A stretch of DNA of 5,338 nt from CBDCWA01 sp046048295 (GCA_046048295.1 JBJOGJ010000260.1:1-5338); one strand, 5' to 3'. Shown: positions 1-5,338, numbered from the stretch's first letter. Notes: a model not told the origin generated them from the sequence alone. Numbers and translations: made by a program.

Positions 1-224
1 GCTGCGATGTCGCTGAGCTCCGCCGTCGCGAGGATTGCTTCGTGGAGCTCGACATTGGGGAGGTAGAGGCGGTTCGTATGCCGGTTGTTGATCTCCTTGA
101 TCGTGTCTGCCTCGTAGGCCCACAGCCGGACCTGACGACCAGCCAGCGCCATGGTCTGTGCCAGCGCGGTGCCCCAGGCTCCACCCCCGATTACACCGAC
201 TGAGTTGATCGCGTTCGTTGTCAT
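1..224 (-). CDS. gpsA: NAD(P)-dependent glycerol-3-phosphate dehydrogenase, N-terminal part (cut by window edge)
   Basis: Only the first 74 codons are present; the gene runs off the left edge. GpsA is a cytosolic enzyme that reduces dihydroxyacetone phosphate to sn-glycerol 3-phosphate, the backbone precursor of phospholipids. The translation begins MTTNAINSVGVIGGGAWGTA and carries the Rossmann dinucleotide-binding loop GxGxxG as GGGAWG at residues 13-18, at the N-terminal position expected for this family. It is followed by the NNRHTNRLYLPNV stretch (about residues 49-61), which resembles the family's conserved N..R.N..YLP segment. The ATG (224..222) overlaps the tsaD stop in an ATGA junction, so translation is probably coupled to tsaD; no strong SD is seen, only a weak GGGTG upstream. 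gpsA next to tsaD is a common alphaproteobacterial arrangement. Identification is firm; integrity of the rest cannot be judged. Confidence 0.95.
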   Translation of the reverse strand, partial: MTTNAINSVGVIGGGAWGTALAQTMALAGRQVRLWAYEADTIKEINNRHTNRLYLPNVELHEAILATAELSDIA

Positions 225-1297
225 GCTTTTGCACCCAGTCGCCCAGCGCCGAGCACCGGCTTGGCCATGTCGTCGAGCGGCCACCGCGCCCGCGCGACAA
301 TCTGCTTATCCCCACCTGGCCGCAGTGAGAAGAGGCATGCACCCGCCCATGCCACCATCGCCGCATTGTCGGTGCAGAGTGCCACCGGTGGCACGTGCAG
401 CTCGAGCCCGCTGCGGGCGGCGAATTTTTCGAGCCGGGCCCTGAGCGCCAGGTTCGCGGCGACGCCTCCTGCGACCACGAGATGCCCCGGCGAAGATGTG
501 CCGAGCAACTCGGTGACACGCATGAGGCGATCCTCGACGCAATCGCAGACCGCCGCCTGGAACGCCGCCGTGAGGTCCCGGATGTCCGTGTCCGAAAGTG
601 GCGCGAGGCGTTCCGCCTGCTGCCGGACCGCTGTCTTCAGGCCGGCGAGCGAGAAGTGCGGTTCTGCCCGTCCCTTCATCGGACGCGGCAGCGGCAGGCG
701 CTCCGGATCGCCGTCCTGTGCCCAGCGTTCGACGCTGGGCCCGCCCGGCATCCCCAGGCCGAGCATTTTGGCGACCTTGTCGAATGCCTCCCCGAGCGCA
801 TCGTCGATCGTGGTGGCGAGGCGCTCATATCGCCCGATGTCGTGCACCATCAGCACCTGCGTGTGCCCTCCCGAGACCAACAACAGCAGATAGGGCGGTG
901 CGAGGCCGTCGGTAAGGCCTGCAGTCAGCGCATGGGCTTCGAGGTGATTGACGCCGGCAAGCGGCAGATCGTGCGCCATCGCGATCGCCTTCGCCATCGT
1001 AACGCCGACGATGAGGCCGCCGATGAGGCCGGGCCCAGCGGTAACCGCGATACCGTCCAGGTCCGGAAAGCCGAGGCCGGCTTCTGCCATCGCATCGCGG
1101 ATGATCTCGTCCAGGCATGCGACATGCGCCCGGGCCGCGATCTCCGGCACCACGCCGCCAAATGCCCTGTGCTCCTCCCACTGCGACCTAACGACAGAGC
1201 TGAGGATGCGCCCGGACACCGGTCCGGCCCGTGCGACAACCGCCGCCGCCGTCTCGTCGCAGCTCGTTTCGATCCCGAGTATGAGGGTTTCCGTCAT
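221..1297 (-). CDS. tsaD: tRNA N6-threonylcarbamoyladenosine (t6A) synthase subunit TsaD (Gcp/YgjD/Kae1 family)
   Basis: TsaD transfers the threonylcarbamoyl group from threonylcarbamoyl-AMP to A37 of ANN-decoding tRNAs, working in the cytoplasm with TsaB and TsaE. The 358-residue product has the usual bacterial length and the ASKHA-fold landmarks in order: N-terminal LGIETSCDET (7-16), metal-binding HLEAH with H118 and H122, the nucleotide-binding loop VSGGHTQ (141-147), AFDKVAKMLGL (171-181), GGVAAN (277-282), and CTDNAAM (308-314) supplying the third metal ligand D310. The start is well fixed: the in-frame TAA at 1309..1307 leaves three non-start codons before the ATG at 1297..1295, and the protein then begins as family members do. 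No SD lies within 14 bases upstream, which is odd (see the promoter entry). It probably forms an operon with gpsA through the ATGA overlap and is divergent from hemC. No missing residues or frameshifts are seen. Confidence 0.97.
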   Translation of the reverse strand: MTETLILGIETSCDETAAAVVARAGPVSGRILSSVVRSQWEEHRAFGGVVPEIAARAHVACLDEIIRDAMAEAGLGFPDLDGIAVTAGPGLIGGLIVGVTMAKAIAMAHDLPLAGVNHLEAHALTAGLTDGLAPPYLLLLVSGGHTQVLMVHDIGRYERLATTIDDALGEAFDKVAKMLGLGMPGGPSVERWAQDGDPERLPLPRPMKGRAEPHFSLAGLKTAVRQQAERLAPLSDTDIRDLTAAFQAAVCDCVEDRLMRVTELLGTSSPGHLVVAGGVAANLALRARLEKFAARSGLELHVPPVALCTDNAAMVAWAGACLFSLRPGGDKQIVARARWPLDDMAKPVLGAGRLGAKA

Positions 1298-1305
1298 GCG
1301 GCTGC

Positions 1306-1332
1306 ATTAGACATACCCGCCCGTCTGCGCAA
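1306..1332 (-). promoter_or_regulatory. candidate tsaD promoter, possibly giving a leaderless mRNA
   Basis: On the minus strand TCTAAT (1311..1306) matches the sigma-70 -10 consensus TATAAT at five of six positions. TTGCGC (1332..1327) is a possible -35 element, but at a short 15-bp spacing; GGTTGC (1334..1329) would give 17 bp with a poorer match. The expected start point, about six to seven bases past the -10 element, falls at about 1298-1299, directly before the tsaD ATG at 1297. This agrees with the absence of an SD. It is an inference from motif matching only. Confidence 0.35.
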
Positions 1333-1361
1333 CCTCGTTGTCGGATCGCCATCGCGGCTCA

Positions 1362-1383
1362 CCGGCAGCGGGGCTTGTGCCGG
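1362..1383. repeat. short inverted repeat CCGGCA / TGCCGG upstream of hemC
   Basis: A perfect 6-bp GC-rich inverted repeat (1362-1367 and 1378-1383) with a 10-base spacer. It overlaps the weak -35-like TTGTGC of hemC. It could be a small RNA stem at the head of a hemC leader or a protein-binding dyad, but a 6-bp dyad is expected fairly often by chance in high-GC DNA. Confidence 0.35.
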
Positions 1384-1401
1384 ACCGCCGATCACCGATA
1401 T

Positions 1402-1424
1402 GCCTCCATGACGGCAATGGAGGC
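1402..1424 (+). promoter_or_regulatory. hairpin sequestering the hemC Shine-Dalgarno sequence
   Basis: GCCTCCAT (1402-1409) and ATGGAGGC (1417-1424) form a perfect 8-bp stem with a 7-base loop (GACGGCA). The right arm contains GGAGG (1419-1423), which lies six bases before the TTG start of hemC and is its only well-placed SD. In the mRNA the left-arm CCTCC would pair with the SD and hide it from the ribosome, so this could lower or condition HemC translation. The pairing is read directly from the sequence; a regulatory role is inference and requires transcription to begin upstream of about 1402. Confidence 0.5.
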
Positions 1425-1429
1425 TCGAT

Positions 1430-2368
1430 TTGACGGCAGGCAGGATGATCAGGCTCGGAACACGTGGCTCGCCGCTCGCGCTGGCCCAGGCACATGAAGT
1501 GCGGGACCGGCTCGTTGCCGCCCACGGTCTGGACCCGGCAGCGGTTCAGATCGAGATCTTCAAGACCACGGGCGATCGCGTTACCGACCGTCCGCTGGCC
1601 GACATCGGCGGCAAGGGCCTTTTCACCAAGGAACTGGAGGAGGCGCTGCTGGATGGACGCATCGACCTCGCCGTCCATTCCATGAAGGATATGCAGACCG
1701 TGCTGCCCGAGGGCCTTGCGATCGTCGCCACGCTGCCGCGCGAGGACGTGCGCGATGCCTTCATCTCGAGCCGCTTCCAAAGCCTGGCCGAACTGCCGCA
1801 GGGCGCTGTAGTCGGTACTTCGTCGCTTCGCCGCGCCGCACAGGCCCTGCGGCTCCGACCCGATCTGACGGTCGTAGGCTTTCGCGGCAACGTCGAAACG
1901 CGTCTCGCCAAACTCGAGCGTGGAGAGGCTGATGCAACCTTTCTCGCAGCAGCCGGACTGAACCGATTGGGCAAGGCGCATGTGATTTCGGCTCTGTTAC
2001 CCATCGAGGACATGTTGCCGGCCGCCGCCCAGGGCGCCATCGGCATCGAGGCCCGCGCCGATGACGAGTCGACAGCAACGATCCTTTCGCCGCTCAACGA
2101 TCAGCGGACGGCACTCTGCGTCGCCGCCGAGCGCGCCTTCCTGAAAGTCCTGGAAGGGTCCTGCCGGACTCCGATAGCCGCGCTTGCCACGCTCACCTCC
2201 GATCGCTTGGAGTTTCGCGGCATGGTCCTTTCGCCCGATGGACGTGAAGTGCATGAGCGGATTGTCCAGGGGCGGCCGGAGGCTGCAGTTCGGCTGGCAG
2301 AGGATGCAGCTACGTCCATACTTGAAGTGGCCGGCCCGCAATTCCTGGCGACCGGAGGCAGCACGTAG
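1430..2368 (+). CDS. hemC: porphobilinogen deaminase (hydroxymethylbilane synthase)
   Basis: HemC polymerises four porphobilinogen molecules into the linear tetrapyrrole hydroxymethylbilane in the cytoplasm, early in haem synthesis. The 312-residue product has family length and landmarks: RLGTRGSPLALAQ near the N-terminus, KTTGDR (45-50), GGKGLFTKELE (60-70), HSMKD (83-87) with catalytic D87 (E. coli D84), GTSSLRR (129-135) with the substrate-binding arginines, FRGNVETRL (151-159), AAAQGAIGIE (198-207), and GSCRTP with C245, which carries the dipyrromethane cofactor. The start is taken as TTG at 1430 because GGAGG (1419-1423) is six bases upstream. The only other in-frame choice is ATG at 1445 (307 residues), whose nearest purine-rich run abuts it. 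An in-frame TGA at 1409-1411 excludes longer forms. The stop overlaps the hemD start by one base (TAGTG), implying coupled translation. Confidence 0.97.
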   Translation: MTAGRMIRLGTRGSPLALAQAHEVRDRLVAAHGLDPAAVQIEIFKTTGDRVTDRPLADIGGKGLFTKELEEALLDGRIDLAVHSMKDMQTVLPEGLAIVATLPREDVRDAFISSRFQSLAELPQGAVVGTSSLRRAAQALRLRPDLTVVGFRGNVETRLAKLERGEADATFLAAAGLNRLGKAHVISALLPIEDMLPAAAQGAIGIEARADDESTATILSPLNDQRTALCVAAERAFLKVLEGSCRTPIAALATLTSDRLEFRGMVLSPDGREVHERIVQGRPEAAVRLAEDAATSILEVAGPQFLATGGST

Positions 2369-3081
2369 TGCGAGTTCTCGTCACACGCCCGGAGGAGGAC
2401 GCCAAGGCGCTCAAGGCGCATCTCGTGTCCCAGGGCCACGAGGTCGTCATCGAGCCCCTCATATCGGTGACATACGAAGACACCGATGAGATCGAGCTCG
2501 ACGAGGCACAGGCCCTCGTCGCCACCAGCCGGAACGCCCTGCGTGCGATTGCGCAGTCCGCGGATGCCGACCTGGCGCTGCAGTTGCCGTTGTTTGTGGT
2601 TGGACCGGGCACGGCCGGCATCGCCAAGGCGCTGGGATTTGCCAATGTGGTCGAGGGACCGGGAAATGCTGCCGCCCTCCTGGACGTCATAGCCGAGCGG
2701 GCGGAGGTGAATGCGGGACCGATCGTCTATCTCTCAGGGGACGTGCGCGCTTACGAACTGCCGTCCGAGTTGCAACGTCTCGGCTTCCGGGTCATGAGCC
2801 CAGTAGTATATCGAACCAGGCCCGCCACCGCGCTTTCCCCGCAAGTACTGGAGAAGCTCCAATCCGGAGCAATCGATGCGGTATTGTTGCTTTCGCCGCG
2901 TACGGCGCAGACCTGGTTAAAGGTGGTCGATAATCACAATATTCTAGAGCTTGTAGCCAAGTTATGTCACATATGCTTGTCAGAAAGTGTGGCACGGCAA
3001 TTGGCGCCGCTGGCATGTCGAGACATACGCATTGCCGAGCGACCCAATCTACGGGAGATACTTGCATTGTTGACCTCATAG
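2368..3081 (+). CDS. hemD: uroporphyrinogen-III synthase
   Basis: HemD takes the hydroxymethylbilane made by HemC, inverts ring D and closes the macrocycle to uroporphyrinogen III. The 237-residue product shows the family's weakly conserved two-lobed pattern: N-terminal VLVTRP (3-8), VATSRNAL (51-58), FVVGPGTAGIAKALGF (76-91), YLSGDVR (121-127), VVYRTRP with Y148, LLLSPRTAQTW (173-183), CLSESVARQL (203-212) and a C-terminal AERPNLREIL (223-232). The GTG start shares a base with the hemC TAG stop and has GGAGG at 2354-2358, nine bases upstream. The last 150 or so bases are clearly AT-richer than the rest (26 of 60 bases are G/C in 2941-3000) and use codons such as TTA, CTA, ATA and AGT, yet the residues still fit the family, so the gene is intact. 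HemD diverges fast in sequence, so context strengthens this call. Confidence 0.93.
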   Translation: MRVLVTRPEEDAKALKAHLVSQGHEVVIEPLISVTYEDTDEIELDEAQALVATSRNALRAIAQSADADLALQLPLFVVGPGTAGIAKALGFANVVEGPGNAAALLDVIAERAEVNAGPIVYLSGDVRAYELPSELQRLGFRVMSPVVYRTRPATALSPQVLEKLQSGAIDAVLLLSPRTAQTWLKVVDNHNILELVAKLCHICLSESVARQLAPLACRDIRIAERPNLREILALLTS

Positions 3082-3091
3082 GGGTCACAAT
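3066..3091 (+). repeat. imperfect inverted repeat spanning the hemD stop codon
   Basis: ATTGTTGACC (3066-3075) pairs with GGTCACAAT (3083-3091) over nine base pairs with one bulged T, leaving a 7-base loop TCATAGG that contains most of the hemD TAG stop. No run of T follows, so it does not look like an intrinsic terminator. It may act as an RNA processing or stability element between hemD and the downstream gene, or be a protein-binding dyad. Confidence 0.4.
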
Positions 3092-3210
3092 TGCCCTGAT
3101 ATCTCAACGTGTACGATAAAAGTTCGGATGTCTCGTTCCAAGCCGCAGCCAACCTGGGATTGCGGATCTAGGACCGCGGGCATGCGCAGCGTTTGTGGAG
3201 TAGACTGCCT
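3082..3210 (+). promoter_or_regulatory. hemD/mic60-like intergenic gap with candidate promoter
   Basis: This 129-bp gap is the only real break in the plus-strand cluster; the other junctions overlap. It starts AT-rich. TTGCCC (3091-3096) and GATAAA (3115-3120) with 18-bp spacing are a plausible but imperfect sigma-70 pair, which would start a transcript near 3127 with an untranslated leader of roughly 85 bases. GGAG (3197-3200) ten bases before the ATG at 3211 is the SD. No intrinsic terminator is visible, so read-through from hemD remains likely. Confidence 0.35.
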
Positions 3211-5136
3211 ATGGCCAACAACGACAACGAATCGAGAAAAGGCACGCCCGGTTCGGTGCCGCCCGGTTCCTCGCCAAAGAAGCCGTCGGCAATCATCGAT
3301 TTGAAGCCGACCGGTGTCGAGATCACCGGTGGTGAGAAGAAACCGGAAGCCACAGCGGAAAAGCCGGCGGCACCGGTCTCGCAGGCGGGCTCGTCGGCCG
3401 AAGGCAAGCCTGCTGCGCCGGGAGGCACAGCGGTGCCTGCGGCGGGGGCCACGACGCCCAAGCCTGGCGACGCGCCACGCCCCGCATCTGAGGCCGCAGG
3501 CGCGCCGGCAACGGCTGCTGGCGGCGGCAAGCCCGACGACAAGGCGAAGACGTCGACCGTAACAGGCAACGGAGACAGGATGAAACCTGGCCCTGCCGCC
3601 GAGCCGGTCTCGAAAGCGCCGACTGCTGCATCTCCGGGCTCGGGCAGCAAGCCCACGGCTCCGCCGCCTGCCGGATCGTCCTTCACGAGTTTCATGACGC
3701 ATCTGGCTGCAGGCATTGCAGGCGGCATGCTGGCGTTGATCGGCGCCGACTCGATCAATTCCCAGCTGATTGGCAACCGTTCCGACATGACAGGTTCGAC
3801 GACGGAGGTGTCGGCGAGGCTGGCCGCTCTCGAGCAGCGCGCTTCGGCCAACACCGGCCAGCGTGACGTCGAGGCACTGGAGAAGCGGCTGGTCAGTGCC
3901 GAGAGCCGCTTGACGGAGGTCACGGCGCTGGAAGGCCGCATCGCGGCAATGCGCAAGACTCAGGAGATCCTCGCCAAGGAGACCGACACTCTCGCAGCCG
4001 CAATGAAGCAGAGCGGCGCCGCGGGCCAGGGGCCGGAATACCAGGAGCGACTCTCCCGCCTGGAGGAACAGCTGCGGACGCTCGCAATGGCGGGCAGCGA
4101 CGGCGGCAAGCAGTCAGGACCGATCCCCCAGCTCGCCGCGATAACCGGCAAGATCGCCGACCTGGAATCGAGCCTGGCTTCGCGCCTCGCTGCGATCGAG
4201 AAGTCGGTCCAGCAGGAACTCGATACGCGCACACAAAAGATTGCCGAGACGGGCGAGGCCGCGCGTGCGGGAACGATCCGCCTCGACCGCGAGCTGTCGG
4301 GCCTGAAGTCCGGCACCGAGAAGCTGGGCGATACCGTGGCTAAGCTCGACGCCTCGCAGTCGCGCGCAAACAAGTCGATCGCCGAGCTGCGGAGCGAGCG
4401 CGACGCGTTGGCGAGCGAGATCGCAGCCATCCGCCAGCGTATCCAGAAGGAGCTGCAGTCGGTCGCGCGCCCGAGCGATGTGAAGCAGGCGGTATCGCCG
4501 ATCTCCACTGCGCTGAGTTCCATCGAGCAGCGGCTGGACAGTGTCGTCAATCGCGAGCAGGAGCGCCAGTCTGCGGCCGAACGGATATTGCTTGCGATCG
4601 AGCTTTCCAATCTGAAGCGTGCAGTCGATCGTGGTGATTCCTATGCCACCGAACTCGCAGCCGTAGGCCGCCTCGGAACTGCCAGGCTCGACCTTGCCGG
4701 ATTGGAAAAATTCAAGGAGCATGGCGTGCCGTCGGTGCAAAACCTCGCCGCCGAGTTCAGGCCGCTTACGTATCAAATCATTGCGGCCGACAATGCGAGC
4801 AAGGACGAAACGATCATTGGCAGGTTGATGTCGGGAGCCAAGTCCGTCGTCCGCGTTCGCCGTGTCGGTGACGATGTCGAAGGCGATGGTGCCGAGGCTG
4901 TGGTGGCGCGCATGGAGGCCGCTCTGGACAAGGGTCAGCTCAACCGGGTCGTGGAGTTGTCTTCCGCACTTTCCGAGAAGGCAATGATACCGGCGGCGAA
5001 GGAGTGGCTCGACAAGGTTCGCGCGCGTGCGTCGGTTCTGGCTGCGATCAACAACGTAGAGGCGCAGTTGAAGTCTGCCATCGGCTCAGGCTCTGCGAAA
5101 GCCGGCAAGGCAGCTGAGGGGACAGCCAAGCAATGA
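3211..5136 (+). CDS. mitofilin/Mic60-like inner-membrane coiled-coil protein (COG4223 type)
   Basis: The product has 641 residues and the layout of alphaproteobacterial Mic60 homologues. Residues 1-157 are Pro/Ala/Gly/Lys-rich and probably disordered and cytoplasmic, apart from a short hydrophobic island AIIDLKPTGVEITG (27-40). One membrane segment follows (about 158-178) with a GxxxG helix-packing motif (GIAGG, 168-172). Residues about 195-465 are a long charged, Leu/Ala-rich coiled coil facing the periplasm. The C-terminal domain (about 455-625) has a mitofilin-like pattern: AIELSNLKRAVDRGDSY, FKEHGVPSVQNLAAEF, then RVRRVGDDVEGDGAEAVVAR. Mitochondrial Mic60 shapes cristae junctions, and bacterial homologues have been linked to intracytoplasmic membranes; the role in this organism is inferred. 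ATG 3211 is chosen because GGAG (3197-3200) is ten bases upstream; an in-frame TTG at 3193 would overlap that SD. It sits where gamma-proteobacteria carry hemX and overlaps hemY by four bases. It is easily misannotated as HemX or a generic hypothetical protein. Confidence 0.85.
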   Translation: MANNDNESRKGTPGSVPPGSSPKKPSAIIDLKPTGVEITGGEKKPEATAEKPAAPVSQAGSSAEGKPAAPGGTAVPAAGATTPKPGDAPRPASEAAGAPATAAGGGKPDDKAKTSTVTGNGDRMKPGPAAEPVSKAPTAASPGSGSKPTAPPPAGSSFTSFMTHLAAGIAGGMLALIGADSINSQLIGNRSDMTGSTTEVSARLAALEQRASANTGQRDVEALEKRLVSAESRLTEVTALEGRIAAMRKTQEILAKETDTLAAAMKQSGAAGQGPEYQERLSRLEEQLRTLAMAGSDGGKQSGPIPQLAAITGKIADLESSLASRLAAIEKSVQQELDTRTQKIAETGEAARAGTIRLDRELSGLKSGTEKLGDTVAKLDASQSRANKSIAELRSERDALASEIAAIRQRIQKELQSVARPSDVKQAVSPISTALSSIEQRLDSVVNREQERQSAAERILLAIELSNLKRAVDRGDSYATELAAVGRLGTARLDLAGLEKFKEHGVPSVQNLAAEFRPLTYQIIAADNASKDETIIGRLMSGAKSVVRVRRVGDDVEGDGAEAVVARMEAALDKGQLNRVVELSSALSEKAMIPAAKEWLDKVRARASVLAAINNVEAQLKSAIGSGSAKAGKAAEGTAKQ

Positions 5137-5338
5137 CCAGGCTCGTAATATTTCTACTGGCTGTTCTGGCGCTTGCGAGTGGCCTGTCCTGGCTCGCCGA
5201 CCGCCCCGGTAGAATCGTCGTGAACTGGCAAGGGTATGTGTTCGACACAGAGGTCTACGTGGCCGTTATCGCGATCGCTCTCTTGATTGCGGTTTCGATC
5301 GCACTCTGGTCCTTCCTCTCGGCGGTCTGGCGAGCCAG
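5133..5338 (+). CDS. hemY: HemY, tetrapyrrole-operon inner-membrane protein, N-terminal part (cut by window edge)
   Basis: The first 68 codons are present and the gene runs off the right edge. The translation has the HemY N-terminal layout: a membrane segment (about 4-22), a short loop with RPGRIVVNWQGYVFDTE (24-40) including the typical WQGY, then a second membrane segment (about 43-64) ending in a Trp/Arg-containing boundary. Complete family members continue into a TPR-like domain that cannot be seen here. This is the HemY of the proteobacterial hemCD(X)Y cluster, not the protoporphyrinogen oxidase also called HemY in Gram-positive bacteria; its exact role in haem synthesis is poorly defined. 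The ATG overlaps the upstream stop (ATGA, 5133-5136), with GAGGGG at 5116-5121 as a somewhat distant SD, so translation is probably coupled to the Mic60-like gene. Confidence 0.92.
   Translation, partial: MTRLVIFLLAVLALASGLSWLADRPGRIVVNWQGYVFDTEVYVAVIAIALLIAVSIALWSFLSAVWRA

Larger units (their letters stand above)
1298..1429. other. divergent tsaD/hemC intergenic control region
   Basis: This 132-bp gap separates two divergently read genes and must carry both promoters. Seen directly: a -10-like element for tsaD next to its ATG, an inverted repeat CCGGCA (1362-1367) / TGCCGG (1378-1383), and a perfect hairpin at 1402-1424 covering the hemC SD. A possible but weak hemC promoter is TTGTGC (1375-1380) with GATATG (1397-1402), 16-bp spacing. 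If that promoter were used, transcription would start near 1409 and cut into the hairpin's left arm, so the two readings compete. No Irr-type iron-control element, FNR box or GANTC site was noticed. Confidence 0.6.

Noticed and set aside
395..1411. 338-codon plus-strand open frame opposite tsaD
   Set aside because: It lies antisense to an unmistakable tsaD, its Arg/Ala/Asp-rich translation matches no family I recognise, and long antisense frames are expected in high-GC coding DNA.
1298..1429. Irr/RirA iron box or FNR box controlling the haem genes
   Set aside because: No TTTAGAA-type palindrome or TTGAT-N4-ATCAA site was found in either intergenic region.
1408..1497. 29-codon upstream frame (ATG at 1408) overlapping the hemC start
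   Set aside because: It has no SD of its own, its ATG lies in the hairpin left arm, and nothing suggests it is a conserved leader peptide. It stays a remote possibility only if relatives keep it.
1307..1981. 224-codon minus-strand frame across the hemC 5' half and the intergenic region
   Set aside because: It is antisense to clear hemC motifs, runs through the tsaD promoter region, and has no recognisable product.
2880..3080. Horizontally acquired or frameshifted end of hemD
   Set aside because: Despite the AT-rich codons, the encoded residues keep the expected C-terminal HemD pattern and the frame is continuous to the stop.
3066..3100. Intrinsic terminator after hemD
   Set aside because: The stem is imperfect and is followed by CCTGATATC rather than a T-run.
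3066..3102. GTTGACC (-35-like, 3069-3075) as promoter for the Mic60-like gene
   Set aside because: The -35 match is good, but no acceptable -10 occurs at 15-19 bp; the first one, TGATAT (3097-3102), is 21 bp away.
3168..3956. 262-codon minus-strand open frame opposite the 5' part of the Mic60-like gene
   Set aside because: The Pro/Ala/Gly-rich sense strand has few stops in this antisense frame; no SD or recognisable domain supports it as a gene.

Overview
The window is a high-GC, densely packed stretch of a bacterial chromosome that looks alphaproteobacterial, most likely Rhizobiales/Hyphomicrobiales. The main clue is the gene order hemC-hemD-(mitofilin/Mic60-like gene)-hemY, with tsaD-gpsA diverging from hemC. 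The protein sequences also fit, but the genus cannot be fixed without a search. No RNA genes, mobile elements, CRISPR arrays or prophage genes are visible.

Left part (1-1297, minus strand): the 5' end of gpsA (glycerol-3-phosphate dehydrogenase, cut by the window edge) sits downstream of a complete tsaD (tRNA t6A37 synthesis) and overlaps it by four bases (ATGA). tsaD is read leftwards from position 1297. It has no visible Shine-Dalgarno (SD) sequence, and a good -10-like hexamer lies so close to the ATG that the mRNA may be leaderless.

Middle (1298-1429): a short divergent control region. It holds two inverted repeats upstream of hemC. The second is a perfect 8-bp stem whose right arm contains the only good SD of hemC, so translation of hemC could depend on opening that hairpin.

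Right part (1430-5338, plus strand): hemC (porphobilinogen deaminase, TTG start), hemD (uroporphyrinogen-III synthase, GTG start overlapping the hemC stop), a 129-bp AT-richer gap with a hairpin around the hemD stop and a candidate promoter, then a 641-residue membrane-anchored coiled-coil protein of the alphaproteobacterial mitofilin/Mic60 family, and the 5' end of hemY, again with an ATGA overlap. HemC and HemD act in succession: HemC builds the linear tetrapyrrole hydroxymethylbilane and HemD inverts ring D and closes it to uroporphyrinogen III. The Mic60-like protein and HemY are both inner-membrane proteins. Their place in the haem operon links membrane shaping or scaffolding with tetrapyrrole synthesis by context; this arrangement is known from related bacteria and is not new to this window.

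All complete genes look intact with their key residues present. The least ordinary signals are the hemC SD-sequestering hairpin, the possibly leaderless tsaD, and the AT-rich hairpin region between hemD and the Mic60-like gene.
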